Numbered from the stretch's first letter, positions 17,807-27,226 are shown. The stretch: DNA of 64,000 bases from an uncultured Alistipes sp. (GCA_944326035.1 CALVCS010000003.1:62001-126000); one strand, 5' to 3'. Numbers and translations: made by a program. The notes: a model not told the origin generated them from the letters alone.

Positions 17807-18649
17807 ATGAAAACCCATTTTTCGTTGCGGTACGCCACCAACCCGACCGATGCCAAAAGCTACGATACGGCTCGGTTGCGTCAGGAATTTCTGGTGGAAA
17901 ATCTGATGAGTGCCGACGAGATCAATGTCACCTATTCGATGTATGACCGTCTGATCGTGGGCGGGGCGATGCCGGTGGCTGAAAAACTGAAACTGGAACC
18001 GGTCGATATCCTGCGGGCTGACTATTTTACGCAGCGCCGCGAAATCGGGATCATCAACGTCGGCGGGGCCGGAACGGTGACCGTGGAAGGTACCCGTTAT
18101 GACCTGGCCTTCAAAGAAGCGCTCTACATCGGACGGGGCAACAAAGAGGTGATCTTCGAAAGCAAGGATGCGGCCCAGCCCGCTAAATTCTATTTCAACT
18201 CGGCCCCCGCTCATACGAGCTATCCGACCGTGAAGGTGACGCGCGAAAATGCCGTTATTCTCGAACTGGGATCGCTCGAAGAGAGCAACCACCGGGTGAT
18301 CAACCGGATGATCGTACAGGAAGTCCTGCCGACCTGCCAACTGCAGATGGGGATGACCGAACTCAAACCCGGAAGCGTGTGGAATACCATGCCGCCTCAT
18401 ACGCACGATCGCCGTATGGAAGCCTACTTCTATTTCGATCTGCCCGAAGATCAGGCCGTGTGCCACTTCATGGGGACGATCGATGAAACCCGCCATATCT
18501 GGATGAAGAAGGATCAGGCGGTGATTTCGCCTTCGTGGTCGATCCACTCGGCTTGCGCGACGATGAACTATACGTTCATCTGGGGCATGGCCGGGGAAAA
18601 CCTCGACTACGGCGATATGGACGGTGCCGCCGTTACCGATCTGAAATAG
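17807..18649 (+). CDS. kduI: 5-keto-4-deoxyuronate isomerase KduI
   Basis: KduI interconverts 5-keto-4-deoxyuronate and 2,5-diketo-3-deoxygluconate in the breakdown of unsaturated uronic acids. I take ATG 17807 as start (280 residues) because MKTHFSLRYATNPTDAKSYD aligns with the family N terminus; the in-frame ATG at 17786 adds seven residues. The zinc site is complete: H198, H200 and E205 in HTHDRRMEAYFYF, and H247 in SPSWSIHSA, two residues later than the E. coli numbers. It is cytoplasmic, with no signal peptide. It feeds the dehydrogenase encoded next and takes products of the PL8 lyases after further trimming. Confidence 0.95.
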   Translation: MKTHFSLRYATNPTDAKSYDTARLRQEFLVENLMSADEINVTYSMYDRLIVGGAMPVAEKLKLEPVDILRADYFTQRREIGIINVGGAGTVTVEGTRYDLAFKEALYIGRGNKEVIFESKDAAQPAKFYFNSAPAHTSYPTVKVTRENAVILELGSLEESNHRVINRMIVQEVLPTCQLQMGMTELKPGSVWNTMPPHTHDRRMEAYFYFDLPEDQAVCHFMGTIDETRHIWMKKDQAVISPSWSIHSACATMNYTFIWGMAGENLDYGDMDGAAVTDLK

Positions 18650-18835
18650 ACCGTTACACGGCGATGCCGTTCTCTCCTCCTGGACGTATGTGGCGAAAAG
18701 GAGGCGGATCGACGGGGACTCACGCGAAGGAGGATCGGAGACCGAACTGCGATAGGTAGGCTCGGTCGGTCGCCCGACGGAGAGACCCGGATTCCTTATG
18801 AATGAATTACGTTAACATTTTAAAGCATAAAAATT

Positions 18836-19642
18836 ATGGAAAAAGCACTTGAAATGTTCAGCCTCGAAGGCAAAGTCGCTCTGGTAACCGGAGCTTCTTA
18901 TGGGATCGGTTTCGCTTTGGCCACTGCCTTTGCCAAAGCCGGTGCCAAAATCATCTTCAACGACCTCAAACAGGAACTGGTCGATAAAGGGCTGGCTGCT
19001 TACAAAGAACTGGGCATCGAAGCCAAGGGGTATCTGTGCGATGTAACCGACGAAGCTCAGGTTCAGGCTATGGTCGCCGATATCGAAAAAACGGTCGGGA
19101 CGATCGATATCCTGGTGAACAACGCCGGGATCATCAAACGTATTCCGATGCATGAAATGAGTGCCAAAGAGTTCCGTCAGGTGATCGACGTCGACCTGAA
19201 CGCTCCGTTCATCGTTTCGAAAGCCGTGCTGCCTTCGATGATGAAAAAACGTTCCGGGAAGATCATCAACATCTGCTCGATGATGAGTGAACTGGGTCGT
19301 GAAACCGTATCGGCTTACGCCGCTGCCAAAGGGGGTCTGAAGATGTTGACCCGTAATATCGCTTCGGAATATGGCGAATACAACATCCAGTGCAACGGGA
19401 TCGGCCCGGGTTATATCGCTACGCCGCAAACCGCTCCGCTGCGTGAACGTCAGCCGGATGGATCGCGTCACCCGTTCGATTCGTTCATCGTCGCCAAAAC
19501 GCCGGCCGCTCGTTGGGGTACCCCCGAAGATTTGATGGGTCCCGCTCTGTTCCTGGCCAGCTCGGCTTCGGACTTTGTGAACGGTCACGTGCTCTATGTC
19601 GATGGTGGTATCCTGGCTTATATCGGGAAACAACCTAAATAA
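18836..19642 (+). CDS. kduD: SDR dehydrogenase, KduD/gluconate 5-dehydrogenase type
   Basis: This 268-residue short-chain dehydrogenase has the cofactor motif TGASYGIG (18-25), NNAG (95-98), catalytic S148, and Y161-x3-K165. Its sequence is closer to gluconate 5-dehydrogenase (IdnO) than to E. coli KduD. The adjacent kduI argues that it reduces 2,5-diketo-3-deoxygluconate to 2-keto-3-deoxygluconate, the KduD step. Many Bacteroidota annotations call this enzyme gluconate 5-dehydrogenase for that reason. The 186-bp gap from kduI shows no consensus promoter or terminator, so co-transcription is likely. Confidence 0.88.
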   Translation: MEKALEMFSLEGKVALVTGASYGIGFALATAFAKAGAKIIFNDLKQELVDKGLAAYKELGIEAKGYLCDVTDEAQVQAMVADIEKTVGTIDILVNNAGIIKRIPMHEMSAKEFRQVIDVDLNAPFIVSKAVLPSMMKKRSGKIINICSMMSELGRETVSAYAAAKGGLKMLTRNIASEYGEYNIQCNGIGPGYIATPQTAPLRERQPDGSRHPFDSFIVAKTPAARWGTPEDLMGPALFLASSASDFVNGHVLYVDGGILAYIGKQPK

Positions 19643-19663
19643 GTTTAACCCTCAAGTATAGTC

Positions 19664-20788
19664 ATGAAAAATTTGCTGATTGCTCTGGTAGCGGTGTTGT
19701 TGGCCGCTTGTGCCGGGGCGCCCAAAGCAACGGTGACGGTCTCCAATCCGGCCGATTTCCAACGGACGAGTCAAACGGTGGAAGTGGCTTGGGATACCCT
19801 CGCCGCTAAGATTGCCGGTCTGACCCCTGAAAATGTGGTGGTGACCGATCTGCAAGGAACGCAAATTCCTTCTCAAGTGATCTTCGAAGGGGGTGAAAAA
19901 CCGTTGACCTTGATTTTCCAAGTCAGTCTGGCCGCAGGAGCCAGTGCGGATTACAACGTCATGGTCGGAACCCGTAAGGCTTACAAGGCTGAAACGTTCG
20001 GCCGCTTTGTCCCCGAACGTCTGGATGATTACGCCTGGGAAAACAATGTTGTGGCTTATCGTATCTATGGTCCGGCCTTGGAAAAGGATATGGTGACCAA
20101 TGGGATCGACTTCTGGTCGAAAAGTACACCGGAACTGGTGATCGATGCCTGGTACGAAAAAGACCTCAGCGGAAAGGGTAGTTATCACCTCGATACGGGA
20201 GAAGGCAACGACTGCTACAATGTGGGCACCACCCTGGGTATGGGAGCTTCGTCTCCCGTCTGGGACGGTAAACTCTGCTACAGCCGGAACTTCGCTTCGT
20301 GGAAGACCCTCGATAACGGTCCGGTACGGACTTCGTTCCAGTTAACCTATGCACCTTTTGCGGTGGGCGATCAGCAGGTCAGCCTGGTAAAAACCATCTC
20401 GTTGGATGCCAACACCCGTTTTAACAAGATCGTCGATCTGTATACGGGCGATTTCGACACCTTGTCGGTGGCTGCCGGGGTGATTATGCACGATAGTACC
20501 GAAGTGAAGGTGGCTGCAGATTGGAGTGCACTGTATGAACCGGCTTCCGACTCCCGTTCCGGAAAAGACGGGTATATCGGAGGTGCTGTGATTTTGCCGG
20601 GCTCTGCGCCCCTCGAAATCGACCACTCGATGACGCGCGTGATTACCGTGAAAGCCGCTCAGCCGATGGTCTATTATGCCGGGGCTGGGACTAGCAAACG
20701 CGACATGACCGATGCAGCCAAATGGTTCGATTATGTATCGCAGGCGGCTGCTGAAGTGGCAGCACCTTTGCAGGTGAGTGTGAAATAA
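19664..20788 (+). CDS. DUF4861-like lipoprotein of the uronate locus
   Basis: The 374-residue protein has a lipoprotein signal ending LLAAC and opens with TVTVSNPADFQRTSQTVEVAW, typical of the DUF4861 family. The whole length looks like a beta-rich fold. Family members sit in polysaccharide-utilisation loci for uronic-acid polymers, often beside kduI and kduD, but their reaction is not settled as far as I know. It starts 21 bp after the dehydrogenase gene and is last in the operon, before a strong terminator. Being exported and conserved in this context, it could be a missing trimming enzyme or a binding protein for the oligosaccharides; both are guesses. Confidence 0.75.
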   Translation: MKNLLIALVAVLLAACAGAPKATVTVSNPADFQRTSQTVEVAWDTLAAKIAGLTPENVVVTDLQGTQIPSQVIFEGGEKPLTLIFQVSLAAGASADYNVMVGTRKAYKAETFGRFVPERLDDYAWENNVVAYRIYGPALEKDMVTNGIDFWSKSTPELVIDAWYEKDLSGKGSYHLDTGEGNDCYNVGTTLGMGASSPVWDGKLCYSRNFASWKTLDNGPVRTSFQLTYAPFAVGDQQVSLVKTISLDANTRFNKIVDLYTGDFDTLSVAAGVIMHDSTEVKVAADWSALYEPASDSRSGKDGYIGGAVILPGSAPLEIDHSMTRVITVKAAQPMVYYAGAGTSKRDMTDAAKWFDYVSQAAAEVAAPLQVSVK

Positions 20789-20807
20789 CCTCAATCGATT
20801 GAATACA

Positions 20808-20841
20808 AAGAAGAGCCGCTCTGCAAAGAGCGGCTCTTCTT
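20808..20841 (+). terminator. Terminator after the kdu operon
   Basis: AAGAGCCGCTCT at 20811-20822 pairs perfectly with 20827-20838 around GCAA, extended by three more pairs on the outside; TGTGTTT follows. The symmetrical stem could also stop minus-strand transcription. Confidence 0.88.
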
Positions 20842-21165
20842 GTGTTTAGAAAGGGCTGGTCAGTCATATCGTGTTGAGCCTGCTGGGTCCCTGGGGATTG
20901 TCGTGGAGTTTGGGTGGCTTTTATGCAGCTTGTTGGTTGAGCAGGTTGCTCCGCGGTTGGGTCGTGAGGAAGGCCGTGTTGGAACTCTGCGTTTAAGCGT
21001 AGGGCCCCGCGGGTGGAGAGGATTGTCGTGCGGATTGCTGGAAGTTAAATGGAGGTGTGTTGGAGGTGGCTATCCAATGGAGCAATTGAGAAGATCGATC
21101 CTAGGTGGATTGCGAAGAATATCGACCCCGGGGATCCAACAATTCTCTCAAGGTGGTGGAGCAAT
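20842..21165. other. Convergent spacer without a gene
   Basis: A 324-bp G/T-rich spacer between convergent operons. An open frame covers it on the plus strand but extends antisense into the DUF3575 gene and has no recognisable content. Confidence 0.4.
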
Positions 21166-21849
21166 TTATTGCGCCCGTCCTTTGCGTTTGTGTGGGTCGT
21201 TGATCAAAATGCCGATCGAGAGTCCGATCTTATTGGGCAGCCACTCGGCCGATCCGTTCCATGGATCCGGGTGTTCGGGCTGTTCGCTACGATGGGGCGT
21301 CATAATGATTTCCCCTTTGTTGTAGACATGTCCTCCTTCCACAACCCCATCTACGAGCGCATAACCATTATACCGGGAGTTCATATAGGCAAACCCGACA
21401 AAAGCATCCAAAATCCATCGCTCTTTAAAGCGCCACTCATATCCACCGACAACCCCACCCATGAAACCATAGCCTTTGGAAGAGTTGTTTTTCAGTCCCA
21501 ATTTGCCGCCCTCGAAGGTAGGCTTCGTCATATTGAAAGCCATCATGCCGAAATTGGCCCCGATATACCATCCGCTATTGTGTTGTTTGAAATAGTAACG
21601 GTATTCGTTCAGAAAGATCCCGAACAGCATCGGTTTCTGGATGCCATTATGTTTAATGGATGACCAGGGGGAGATGACCAACTCGGTTTGAAAAGTCGAG
21701 TGGGGCGAAAGCGTAAATTCGACGGCAGGGTTGATAATCCCCGCCAGGGCATACAGCCCATTCAGTTTGACATAGCTTTGTGCAGATACCGAGTGTGTAA
21801 CCCCGGTGAATGTTAGAACGGCGATGAAGCCGAGTAGCCATTTTTTCAT
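21166..21849 (-). CDS. DUF3575-like outer-membrane beta-barrel protein
   Basis: This 227-residue protein has a cleavable signal ending VSAQ. Alternating hydrophobic strands follow with YVKLNGLYALAGIINPAVEF, YRYYFKQHNSGWYIGANFGMMAFN and a GGYEWRFKERWILDAFVGFAYM segment, the layout of DUF3575 proteins. These are probably small outer-membrane barrels. It is the last gene of an operon with an SLBB export protein and a WecA-like transferase, so a role in capsule or exopolysaccharide export is likely. A second DUF3575 gene lies in the fimbrial locus at 35064. Confidence 0.72.
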   Translation of the reverse strand: MKKWLLGFIAVLTFTGVTHSVSAQSYVKLNGLYALAGIINPAVEFTLSPHSTFQTELVISPWSSIKHNGIQKPMLFGIFLNEYRYYFKQHNSGWYIGANFGMMAFNMTKPTFEGGKLGLKNNSSKGYGFMGGVVGGYEWRFKERWILDAFVGFAYMNSRYNGYALVDGVVEGGHVYNKGEIIMTPHRSEQPEHPDPWNGSAEWLPNKIGLSIGILINDPHKRKGRAQ

Positions 21850-21864
21850 GTCGGAGTTTTGCGG

Positions 21865-24402
21865 TTACTTCGACAAGTTGATAATCGAAGCCACCATGGC
21901 AGCCAACGAGGCGGTCGAAGACATCATGCCCATGATGGAGGTTAAACCATTGGTATTTTTCTTCTGTTTGAACGGAACCACCACCTCGCATCCCGGTTCG
22001 ACTTTTGGATAGTTCTTGCCGAAAAGACCGGAGCGTGTGGCGGCCACTTTCCCATTCATATAGATAACAAAGGGACGACGACGGGCCTGATCGGTATAGC
22101 CCCCGGCTTGGGAAATATAGTCTTTTAATTTGTCCCGGTCGAACGTGACCGTATTGGGATAGAGTACTCCTCCCGAAATTTTGACCGTACTGTTATATTT
22201 GGGCACGAAAATGCGGTCTCCATCGCGTAAAATAATATCGTCGCTGCAGCCCGGATTGTTCAGGGCATTTTCAACGTCAACACCGACTGGATAGATGGTG
22301 TCCATGCTATTGGCTAATGCTTCGCGCGAAAGCGAATCGGCTCCCTGGCTATTGGCGGTCATTCGGAGAATAGCTTCGACTTGAACCTTTTCGTTTTCTG
22401 TCATCAGACGTTTGATACTGGCCCCTCGGACATAGGCTTCGGGGGTGACGCCGCCGGCTTTTTGAATCACATCGGAGAGCCGTTCGCCGGCTGTCGCTAA
22501 AACATATTCCCCCGCATATAAGACCTCCCCGACGATGGTGACACTCTGTTGGGCCCGGTATCCCGGGGAACGCCGAATGAAGATTTCATCGAAAGGCATC
22601 AGGGTAAATCGATGTGCTTCCGGGGCGATGGCCAGATCTTCAGAAATAGAGAAGGTGTAGATATCCGCGGTGCGACTGGTGTAGGTCGTGGAAGTGGGAT
22701 CCTTGATACGGCGAGCCACCTCAATGTTGGCGTAGGAGGCCGATTCCTTGAGCCCGCCACTACGGATAATGGCATCCTCGATCGTCATTCCATCTCGATA
22801 TTCCAAGGTGTCAGGGCGATTGACCTCTCCGCGTACAACGATGGTGTAGGCTTCTCGCAGTTCCAAAATATTGGGAATATAGACTACATCTTCTTTTTGT
22901 AGTGTAATGTCTTCCTGGCCGGTGGCAGCTGCTCGCACATCGAACGGAATGATTTCGTACGTAAAGTCAGGTTTACGGCGGGTGATCTGACCCCGGGAGG
23001 CGAACTCATCGCCGCGGAGACCTTCCGCCTTGGCAATCAATTGCGACAGAGTGGAGAGTTTGTCGGAAAGTTGATAGTCACCGGGACGCCATACCGCACC
23101 GGTGATGGTCAGACGATTGGCATAGTCGGCAATAATTTTATCCACCACCACGCTGTCACCGTCGTACATGACGAAAGAATCGAAGTCGGCTTGATCGACG
23201 GTCTGAATGCTGTATTGACGTCCTGTTTTGCGCAGGACATTCAAATTCTCGCTGTACGCATCCCCCATAAAACCGCCCGCATATTCGATGGCATTTTTCA
23301 GGGTTTCGCCTTTTTTCAACTCGTAGACGCGTTCCCGTTTGATCTTCCCGGTCATGGTTACGTAGTTTTCGTAGGGCGAGACAATAATCATGTCGTTGTC
23401 TTCCAGACGGATGTTGGTGTTATAACGACCGTATACCAAGTAGTCGTATACATCCAGATCGGCAATTTGCTGGCTGTTGCGGTAGACCTTAATGGAGCGT
23501 AGGGACCCGATACGATTCACCCCGCCGGCGGCATAGATCGCGTTGAATACGGTCGCCAAAGAGGGCAGCGTATAGGTGCCCGGAACCATGACTTCACCGG
23601 CAATATTGACTTTGATGCTGCGGATTTGACCTAAGCTCACATTGACCTGGGCGCCTTCCATGATTTGGGCGATCTGATTGGCCATGCGTTTGTTCGCCTC
23701 TTCCATGGTCAATCCGACCAGACTCACAGGGCCCACCCCTTGAATGGTCACCGTCCCTTCCGGGGTGATTTTTTGTTTGACGTACATTTCCGAGGCCCCC
23801 CATACTTCGACGATAATTTCGTCTTCAGGCCCCAGCACATAGTTCGGAGGCGTCGGCATGTTATAATTCGGCGCAAACGTCAGATTCTTTGAGGAAAAAA
23901 CCTCGCGGCCGAATACTTGCGGAAGAGCCCGCTTAATATATTTGCCATCCTTGATGACGATTTCGTATTCGATGGGAACCGGATTCTCGTACGGAAGTTC
24001 CTGAACATCCAGGAAATTGCTGATATCTTGGGTCAGATTGGGGGAGCCCGGTTGATTGTTCCGGATATCTTTGACTTGTCCTTCCTGGTCGATTTTGTTG
24101 GAGATCAGCTTTTCGAGTTGGGAGGGATTGATCTGATCCAACTCCTGTTGGGTCAGATTCCAGCGTTTGGTCGTATCTAAGCCTAAACGATTGAAATTAT
24201 TCTGCGTACCCGGTGCTTGCAGGGTATTTTGTTGCGTCTGTTGGGTGTTTTTCAGAGCTTCGATTTCCGAGGCGGAGAGCCCCATCGACTGTGCTTTTTG
24301 CAGTAAAGCGGGATCGACCGATTGGGCGGACGCAAGGTTTGCGACCGAGCAGATACTCCATACTAAGAGAGAACTGAGCAGAGTCCGTTTCTGGAAAGCC
24401 AT
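21865..24402 (-). CDS. Polysaccharide export protein with six SLBB domains
   Basis: The 845-residue protein has a signal peptide (ending SAQS), a Gln/Asn-rich stretch, then a Poly_export domain (from about residue 145) and six SLBB repeats. Each repeat opens with a VxGxV-type strand: VNIAGEVMVPG, VTMTGKIKRERV, LTITGAVWRPG, IVVRGEVNRP, VTIVGEVLYAG and VKISGGVLYP. Wza-type proteins form the outer-membrane channel for capsule or exopolysaccharide. Wza has two or three SLBB domains; the long multi-SLBB form is common in Bacteroidota. The C terminus ends in a hydrophobic helix (SIMGMMSSTASLAAMVASII). It starts 2 bp after the wecA-like gene stops. Confidence 0.92.
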   Translation of the reverse strand: MAFQKRTLLSSLLVWSICSVANLASAQSVDPALLQKAQSMGLSASEIEALKNTQQTQQNTLQAPGTQNNFNRLGLDTTKRWNLTQQELDQINPSQLEKLISNKIDQEGQVKDIRNNQPGSPNLTQDISNFLDVQELPYENPVPIEYEIVIKDGKYIKRALPQVFGREVFSSKNLTFAPNYNMPTPPNYVLGPEDEIIVEVWGASEMYVKQKITPEGTVTIQGVGPVSLVGLTMEEANKRMANQIAQIMEGAQVNVSLGQIRSIKVNIAGEVMVPGTYTLPSLATVFNAIYAAGGVNRIGSLRSIKVYRNSQQIADLDVYDYLVYGRYNTNIRLEDNDMIIVSPYENYVTMTGKIKRERVYELKKGETLKNAIEYAGGFMGDAYSENLNVLRKTGRQYSIQTVDQADFDSFVMYDGDSVVVDKIIADYANRLTITGAVWRPGDYQLSDKLSTLSQLIAKAEGLRGDEFASRGQITRRKPDFTYEIIPFDVRAAATGQEDITLQKEDVVYIPNILELREAYTIVVRGEVNRPDTLEYRDGMTIEDAIIRSGGLKESASYANIEVARRIKDPTSTTYTSRTADIYTFSISEDLAIAPEAHRFTLMPFDEIFIRRSPGYRAQQSVTIVGEVLYAGEYVLATAGERLSDVIQKAGGVTPEAYVRGASIKRLMTENEKVQVEAILRMTANSQGADSLSREALANSMDTIYPVGVDVENALNNPGCSDDIILRDGDRIFVPKYNSTVKISGGVLYPNTVTFDRDKLKDYISQAGGYTDQARRRPFVIYMNGKVAATRSGLFGKNYPKVEPGCEVVVPFKQKKNTNGLTSIMGMMSSTASLAAMVASIINLSK

Positions 24403-24404
24403 AC

Positions 24405-25511
24405 TTATTTTTTGCTTAGGGTTTGTTGGCGCCGAGCGGCGAGCCGATTCAAAAAGAAGATCAATAGTACGCCTAAAAGAATATCCAGGGCGAAGAGAAT
24501 ATTGATGTTGATGTTTTTCAGACTTAAATTCAAAAAGATGAAGAAAGTCTGGATCAGAATGATAATCAGAGTACTTTGGAGGTGCGTCAATCCCAGGGCC
24601 AACATTTTATGATGGATATGGCGTCGGTCGGGATAGAAAGGCGAGAGCCCCAAGGACATGCGGACAAAGAAGACGCGCAAGGTATCGAAGACCGGGATGA
24701 ACACGATACCTAAGAAGACGGCCGGAGCGGCCTGCATTTGGGCGTATTCGGCGCCGATATTGAGGTCATAAAATTTCAGACCGAGGAAGGCGATCAGGTA
24801 ACCCAGCATGAGAGAGCCCGTGTCGCCCATGAAAATTTTCAAGCGATGGCCCATGACATTGAAAAAGAAGAAGACGGCAACTACGCCCGCCATAGCCATG
24901 GCCATCATGGCATAGATATAAATATCGTGGACCCAGAACCAGATGCCGAAGGTAAACAGGGCCAATAAAGATAATCCGGAGCAGAGGCCATCGATTCCGT
25001 CGATCAGGTTGTAGGCATTGGTCAGCAGCAGAATTACCAGAATGGAGAGCAGACTCCCGATTACCGGGTGGACGTGATGGATGCCGAAGAGACCCCCCAG
25101 ATCGTTAATGCCGACGCCGGCATAGATCAGGATCACCGCCGCGATGAATTGCGCCAACAGTTTGCTGCGATAGGATAGGCCGGAGAGATCGTCTGCCATC
25201 CCGATAAAAAAAAGGATGGTGGCTCCGGCAAGGAGGAACAGGAACTCCTTGAAGGCTTCCATCTCGAAGAGTGGCGAGATGTCCATGCCGTAGAAATAGC
25301 GCAGTCCGACCGTCAGCGAGAGGGCGAACATAAAGGAGGGGAAAAAGCTGACGCCTCCTAAACGAGGAATCGATCCCGTATGGGATTTGCGTTCGGAAAG
25401 GGCATCGAACAGTTTTTTCTTCTTTGAGATCAAGACAATACGGGGGATAGTCAACCAACCGATGCAGGCCGACAAGACGAATGCGCCGATCACAAATAGA
25501 CCTAAATTCAT
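24405..25511 (-). CDS. Undecaprenyl-phosphate sugar-1-phosphate transferase (WecA/MraY family)
   Basis: This 368-residue integral membrane protein transfers a sugar-1-phosphate, usually N-acetylglucosamine phosphate, from its UDP form to undecaprenyl phosphate. That is the first membrane step in building capsule or surface polysaccharide. Motifs of the family are present: ADDLSGL after the third helix, NAYNLIDGIDGL, FMGDTGSLMLG and RRHIHHKMLALG. About ten or eleven transmembrane helices are apparent. It is the first gene of an operon with the SLBB export protein and a DUF3575 protein. A clear promoter lies just upstream. Confidence 0.9.
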   Translation of the reverse strand: MNLGLFVIGAFVLSACIGWLTIPRIVLISKKKKLFDALSERKSHTGSIPRLGGVSFFPSFMFALSLTVGLRYFYGMDISPLFEMEAFKEFLFLLAGATILFFIGMADDLSGLSYRSKLLAQFIAAVILIYAGVGINDLGGLFGIHHVHPVIGSLLSILVILLLTNAYNLIDGIDGLCSGLSLLALFTFGIWFWVHDIYIYAMMAMAMAGVVAVFFFFNVMGHRLKIFMGDTGSLMLGYLIAFLGLKFYDLNIGAEYAQMQAAPAVFLGIVFIPVFDTLRVFFVRMSLGLSPFYPDRRHIHHKMLALGLTHLQSTLIIILIQTFFIFLNLSLKNININILFALDILLGVLLIFFLNRLAARRQQTLSKK

Positions 25512-25534
25512 AGGTAATAATAAGTAGTTTCGGA

Positions 25535-25565
25535 CAAAGATACAGATAAAAAACGATTATACAAA
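25535..25565 (-). promoter_or_regulatory. Promoter of the exopolysaccharide operon
   Basis: On the minus strand TTTG (25565-25562) and TATCTTTG (25542-25535) are 19 bp apart, a consensus -33/-7 pair. Initiation would be within ~18 bp of the wecA-like start. Confidence 0.85.
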
Positions 25566-25717
25566 CCGAAGGGAAGCCTATTTCCCTGGGGAGGGGCAGG
25601 TCGTGAAAAAAGTTTTTGGGAAAAGGCCTGTTGCAGTCGGAGGTTTTTCGGTCGGAAAAATCCGGAAGTTGCCGGAGAAGAGCCCTGTCGAGGTATCGTG
25701 GGTTTCAAAAGAATGTG

Positions 25718-25725
25718 TACCTTTG
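25718..25725 (+). promoter_or_regulatory. -7 promoter box of the DUF4924 gene
   Basis: TACCTTTG matches TAnnTTTG, 26 bp before the chosen ATG. This argues against an upstream ATG at 25698, which would precede the transcript start. Confidence 0.75.
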
Positions 25726-25751
25726 TCTGTCGGATTGAAAACATTGGGACC

Positions 25752-26306
25752 ATGTATACCGCACAAAGTTTACGCAAGGAGAATATTGCCGAATATATTC
25801 TGTATCTGTGGCAGTTGGAAGATCTGTTGAGAGCCATGCAGTTCAGCCCCGAAGCCATCTACGCCAAATTGGTGCAACCCCGGGGGCTCGATCCCGAACA
25901 GACCCAGGAGGTGTTCCTGTGGTACATGGAACTGGTGAATCTGCTGCGCGAAGAGGGCAAGGAGTCGTCCGGACACCTCGATCATACGTTGCATCTGATC
26001 CGGGATTTGAATGACCTGCATCTGCGGCTCCTGGAACTGCCGGTCGGCGAAAAATACCGCCGGCTCTATGCGGCGGTCGCACCGGAGATCCCGCTTCTGA
26101 AAAGTAAACTCAAAAACCCGGATATCAGTGATGTGGAGCTCTTTTTCCGGGCCCTTTATTCGGTGGTCTTGTTGCGGATCAAGGGCGAAAAGAAGAGCGA
26201 CGGGTATATTGACGATGTCTTGGGGCTCATCTCTCCGGTGGTGGCCGAGTTGGCCACGGTTTATCGGCAGATCGAGCGGGGCGAAATCGACCTGTTCAAA
26301 AAATAA
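25752..26306 (+). CDS. DUF4924 family protein
   Basis: The 184-residue protein is soluble, rich in alpha helix and matches DUF4924, a Bacteroidota family of unknown role (MYTAQSLRKENIAEYILYLWQLEDLLRA). The last ~80 residues, LFFRALYSVVLLRIKGEKKSDGYIDDVLGLISPVVAELATVY, are strongly helical. The ATG at 25752 is chosen because the -7 box at 25718 places transcription start after the alternative ATG. It is followed after 15 bp by a WbqC-family gene, so the two are probably co-transcribed. Confidence 0.82.
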   Translation: MYTAQSLRKENIAEYILYLWQLEDLLRAMQFSPEAIYAKLVQPRGLDPEQTQEVFLWYMELVNLLREEGKESSGHLDHTLHLIRDLNDLHLRLLELPVGEKYRRLYAAVAPEIPLLKSKLKNPDISDVELFFRALYSVVLLRIKGEKKSDGYIDDVLGLISPVVAELATVYRQIERGEIDLFKK

Positions 26307-26321
26307 TGTGCTCTCCATCCC

Positions 26322-27008
26322 ATGCCCATGCCCACTGAAACACTGCTTGCCACGACCTATTTGGGAAATCAGCACTATTATGCCCGTCTGTTGGGCGGAC
26401 CGTGCCACATCGATGGCTATGAACACTATCTGAAACAGAGCTATCGGAACCGATGCGATATCCTGTCGGAGGGTGGGGTGATGAGCCTGGTGGTGCCGGT
26501 ACACCATCGCGGTAGTGTCAAAACCCCGGTGCGCGACATCCGGATCGACTACTCCAAACGATGGCAACATCGACATTGGCAGGCCTTGGTGTCTGCCTAT
26601 CGCAGCTCGCCCTATTTCTTCTATTATGAGGATCGTTTCGCCCCGTTTTACGAACGTACCTATCCTTTTTTGCTCGATTGGAATCTGGAACTGCAGGCGC
26701 TTGTGCTCGAACTGCTGGGTGCACCGGGTCCGGTGCCGCTGACCGATCGCTATGTGGAACCGGAGGATCCGTCAGGTGACTGGCGTCTCGGCATTTCGCC
26801 GAAACAGCGCTTGTCGCGTCCCGATCCCGCCTATACGCCTCCGGTATATTATCAGGTGTTCAGCGAGCGCTTTGCCTTTGTGCCGGATCTGTCGGTGGTC
26901 GATTTGCTGTTTTGCGAAGGTCCTGCTAGCGGTACGTTGTTGAGACAGGCCCTCCAACCCACTTCGGAGGCGACAAAGGAATCGAACCCGCAAAGCTCGA
27001 ACGTGTAG
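26322..27008 (+). CDS. WbqC family protein
   Basis: The 228-residue protein matches the WbqC family, with YLGNQHYYARLLGG, EHYLKQSYRNRCDILSEGG, LVVPV and the conserved RIDYSKRWQHRHWQALVSAY stretch. WbqC proteins are linked to surface sugar nucleotide or O-antigen synthesis in some bacteria; biochemical proof is thin. Two start ATGs, at 26322 and 26328, are equally possible. The C terminus ends in a short Ser/Asn-rich tail. It sits near, but divergent from, the exopolysaccharide operon, in keeping with a surface-polysaccharide role. Confidence 0.85.
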   Translation: MPMPTETLLATTYLGNQHYYARLLGGPCHIDGYEHYLKQSYRNRCDILSEGGVMSLVVPVHHRGSVKTPVRDIRIDYSKRWQHRHWQALVSAYRSSPYFFYYEDRFAPFYERTYPFLLDWNLELQALVLELLGAPGPVPLTDRYVEPEDPSGDWRLGISPKQRLSRPDPAYTPPVYYQVFSERFAFVPDLSVVDLLFCEGPASGTLLRQALQPTSEATKESNPQSSNV

Positions 27009-27060
27009 AGACACTGCCGTTTCGGCATAGGCCTGCAAAAGGTTCGTGGGCCAGGAAAAC

Positions 27061-27096
27061 CGGGAAATAGCGGGAAATAGCGGGAAATAGCGGGAA
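27061..27096 (+). repeat. 10-bp perfect tandem repeat
   Basis: CGGGAAATAG occurs three times head to tail (27061-27090) with a fourth partial copy. It lies in the 293-bp spacer before the small winged-helix gene. Confidence 0.9.
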
Positions 27097-27226
27097 AAAA
27101 TATCGAGAGAGGAATAAGACTTTTGGAACCCTCACTGGCCGAAGACGTCCACCCTTTCTGTTTGTGAAGGAAAGGGGCTCGAGCGCTGACCGTCTGCAAA
27201 AATGTCGGGCGGGAAGGGCGCGAAAA

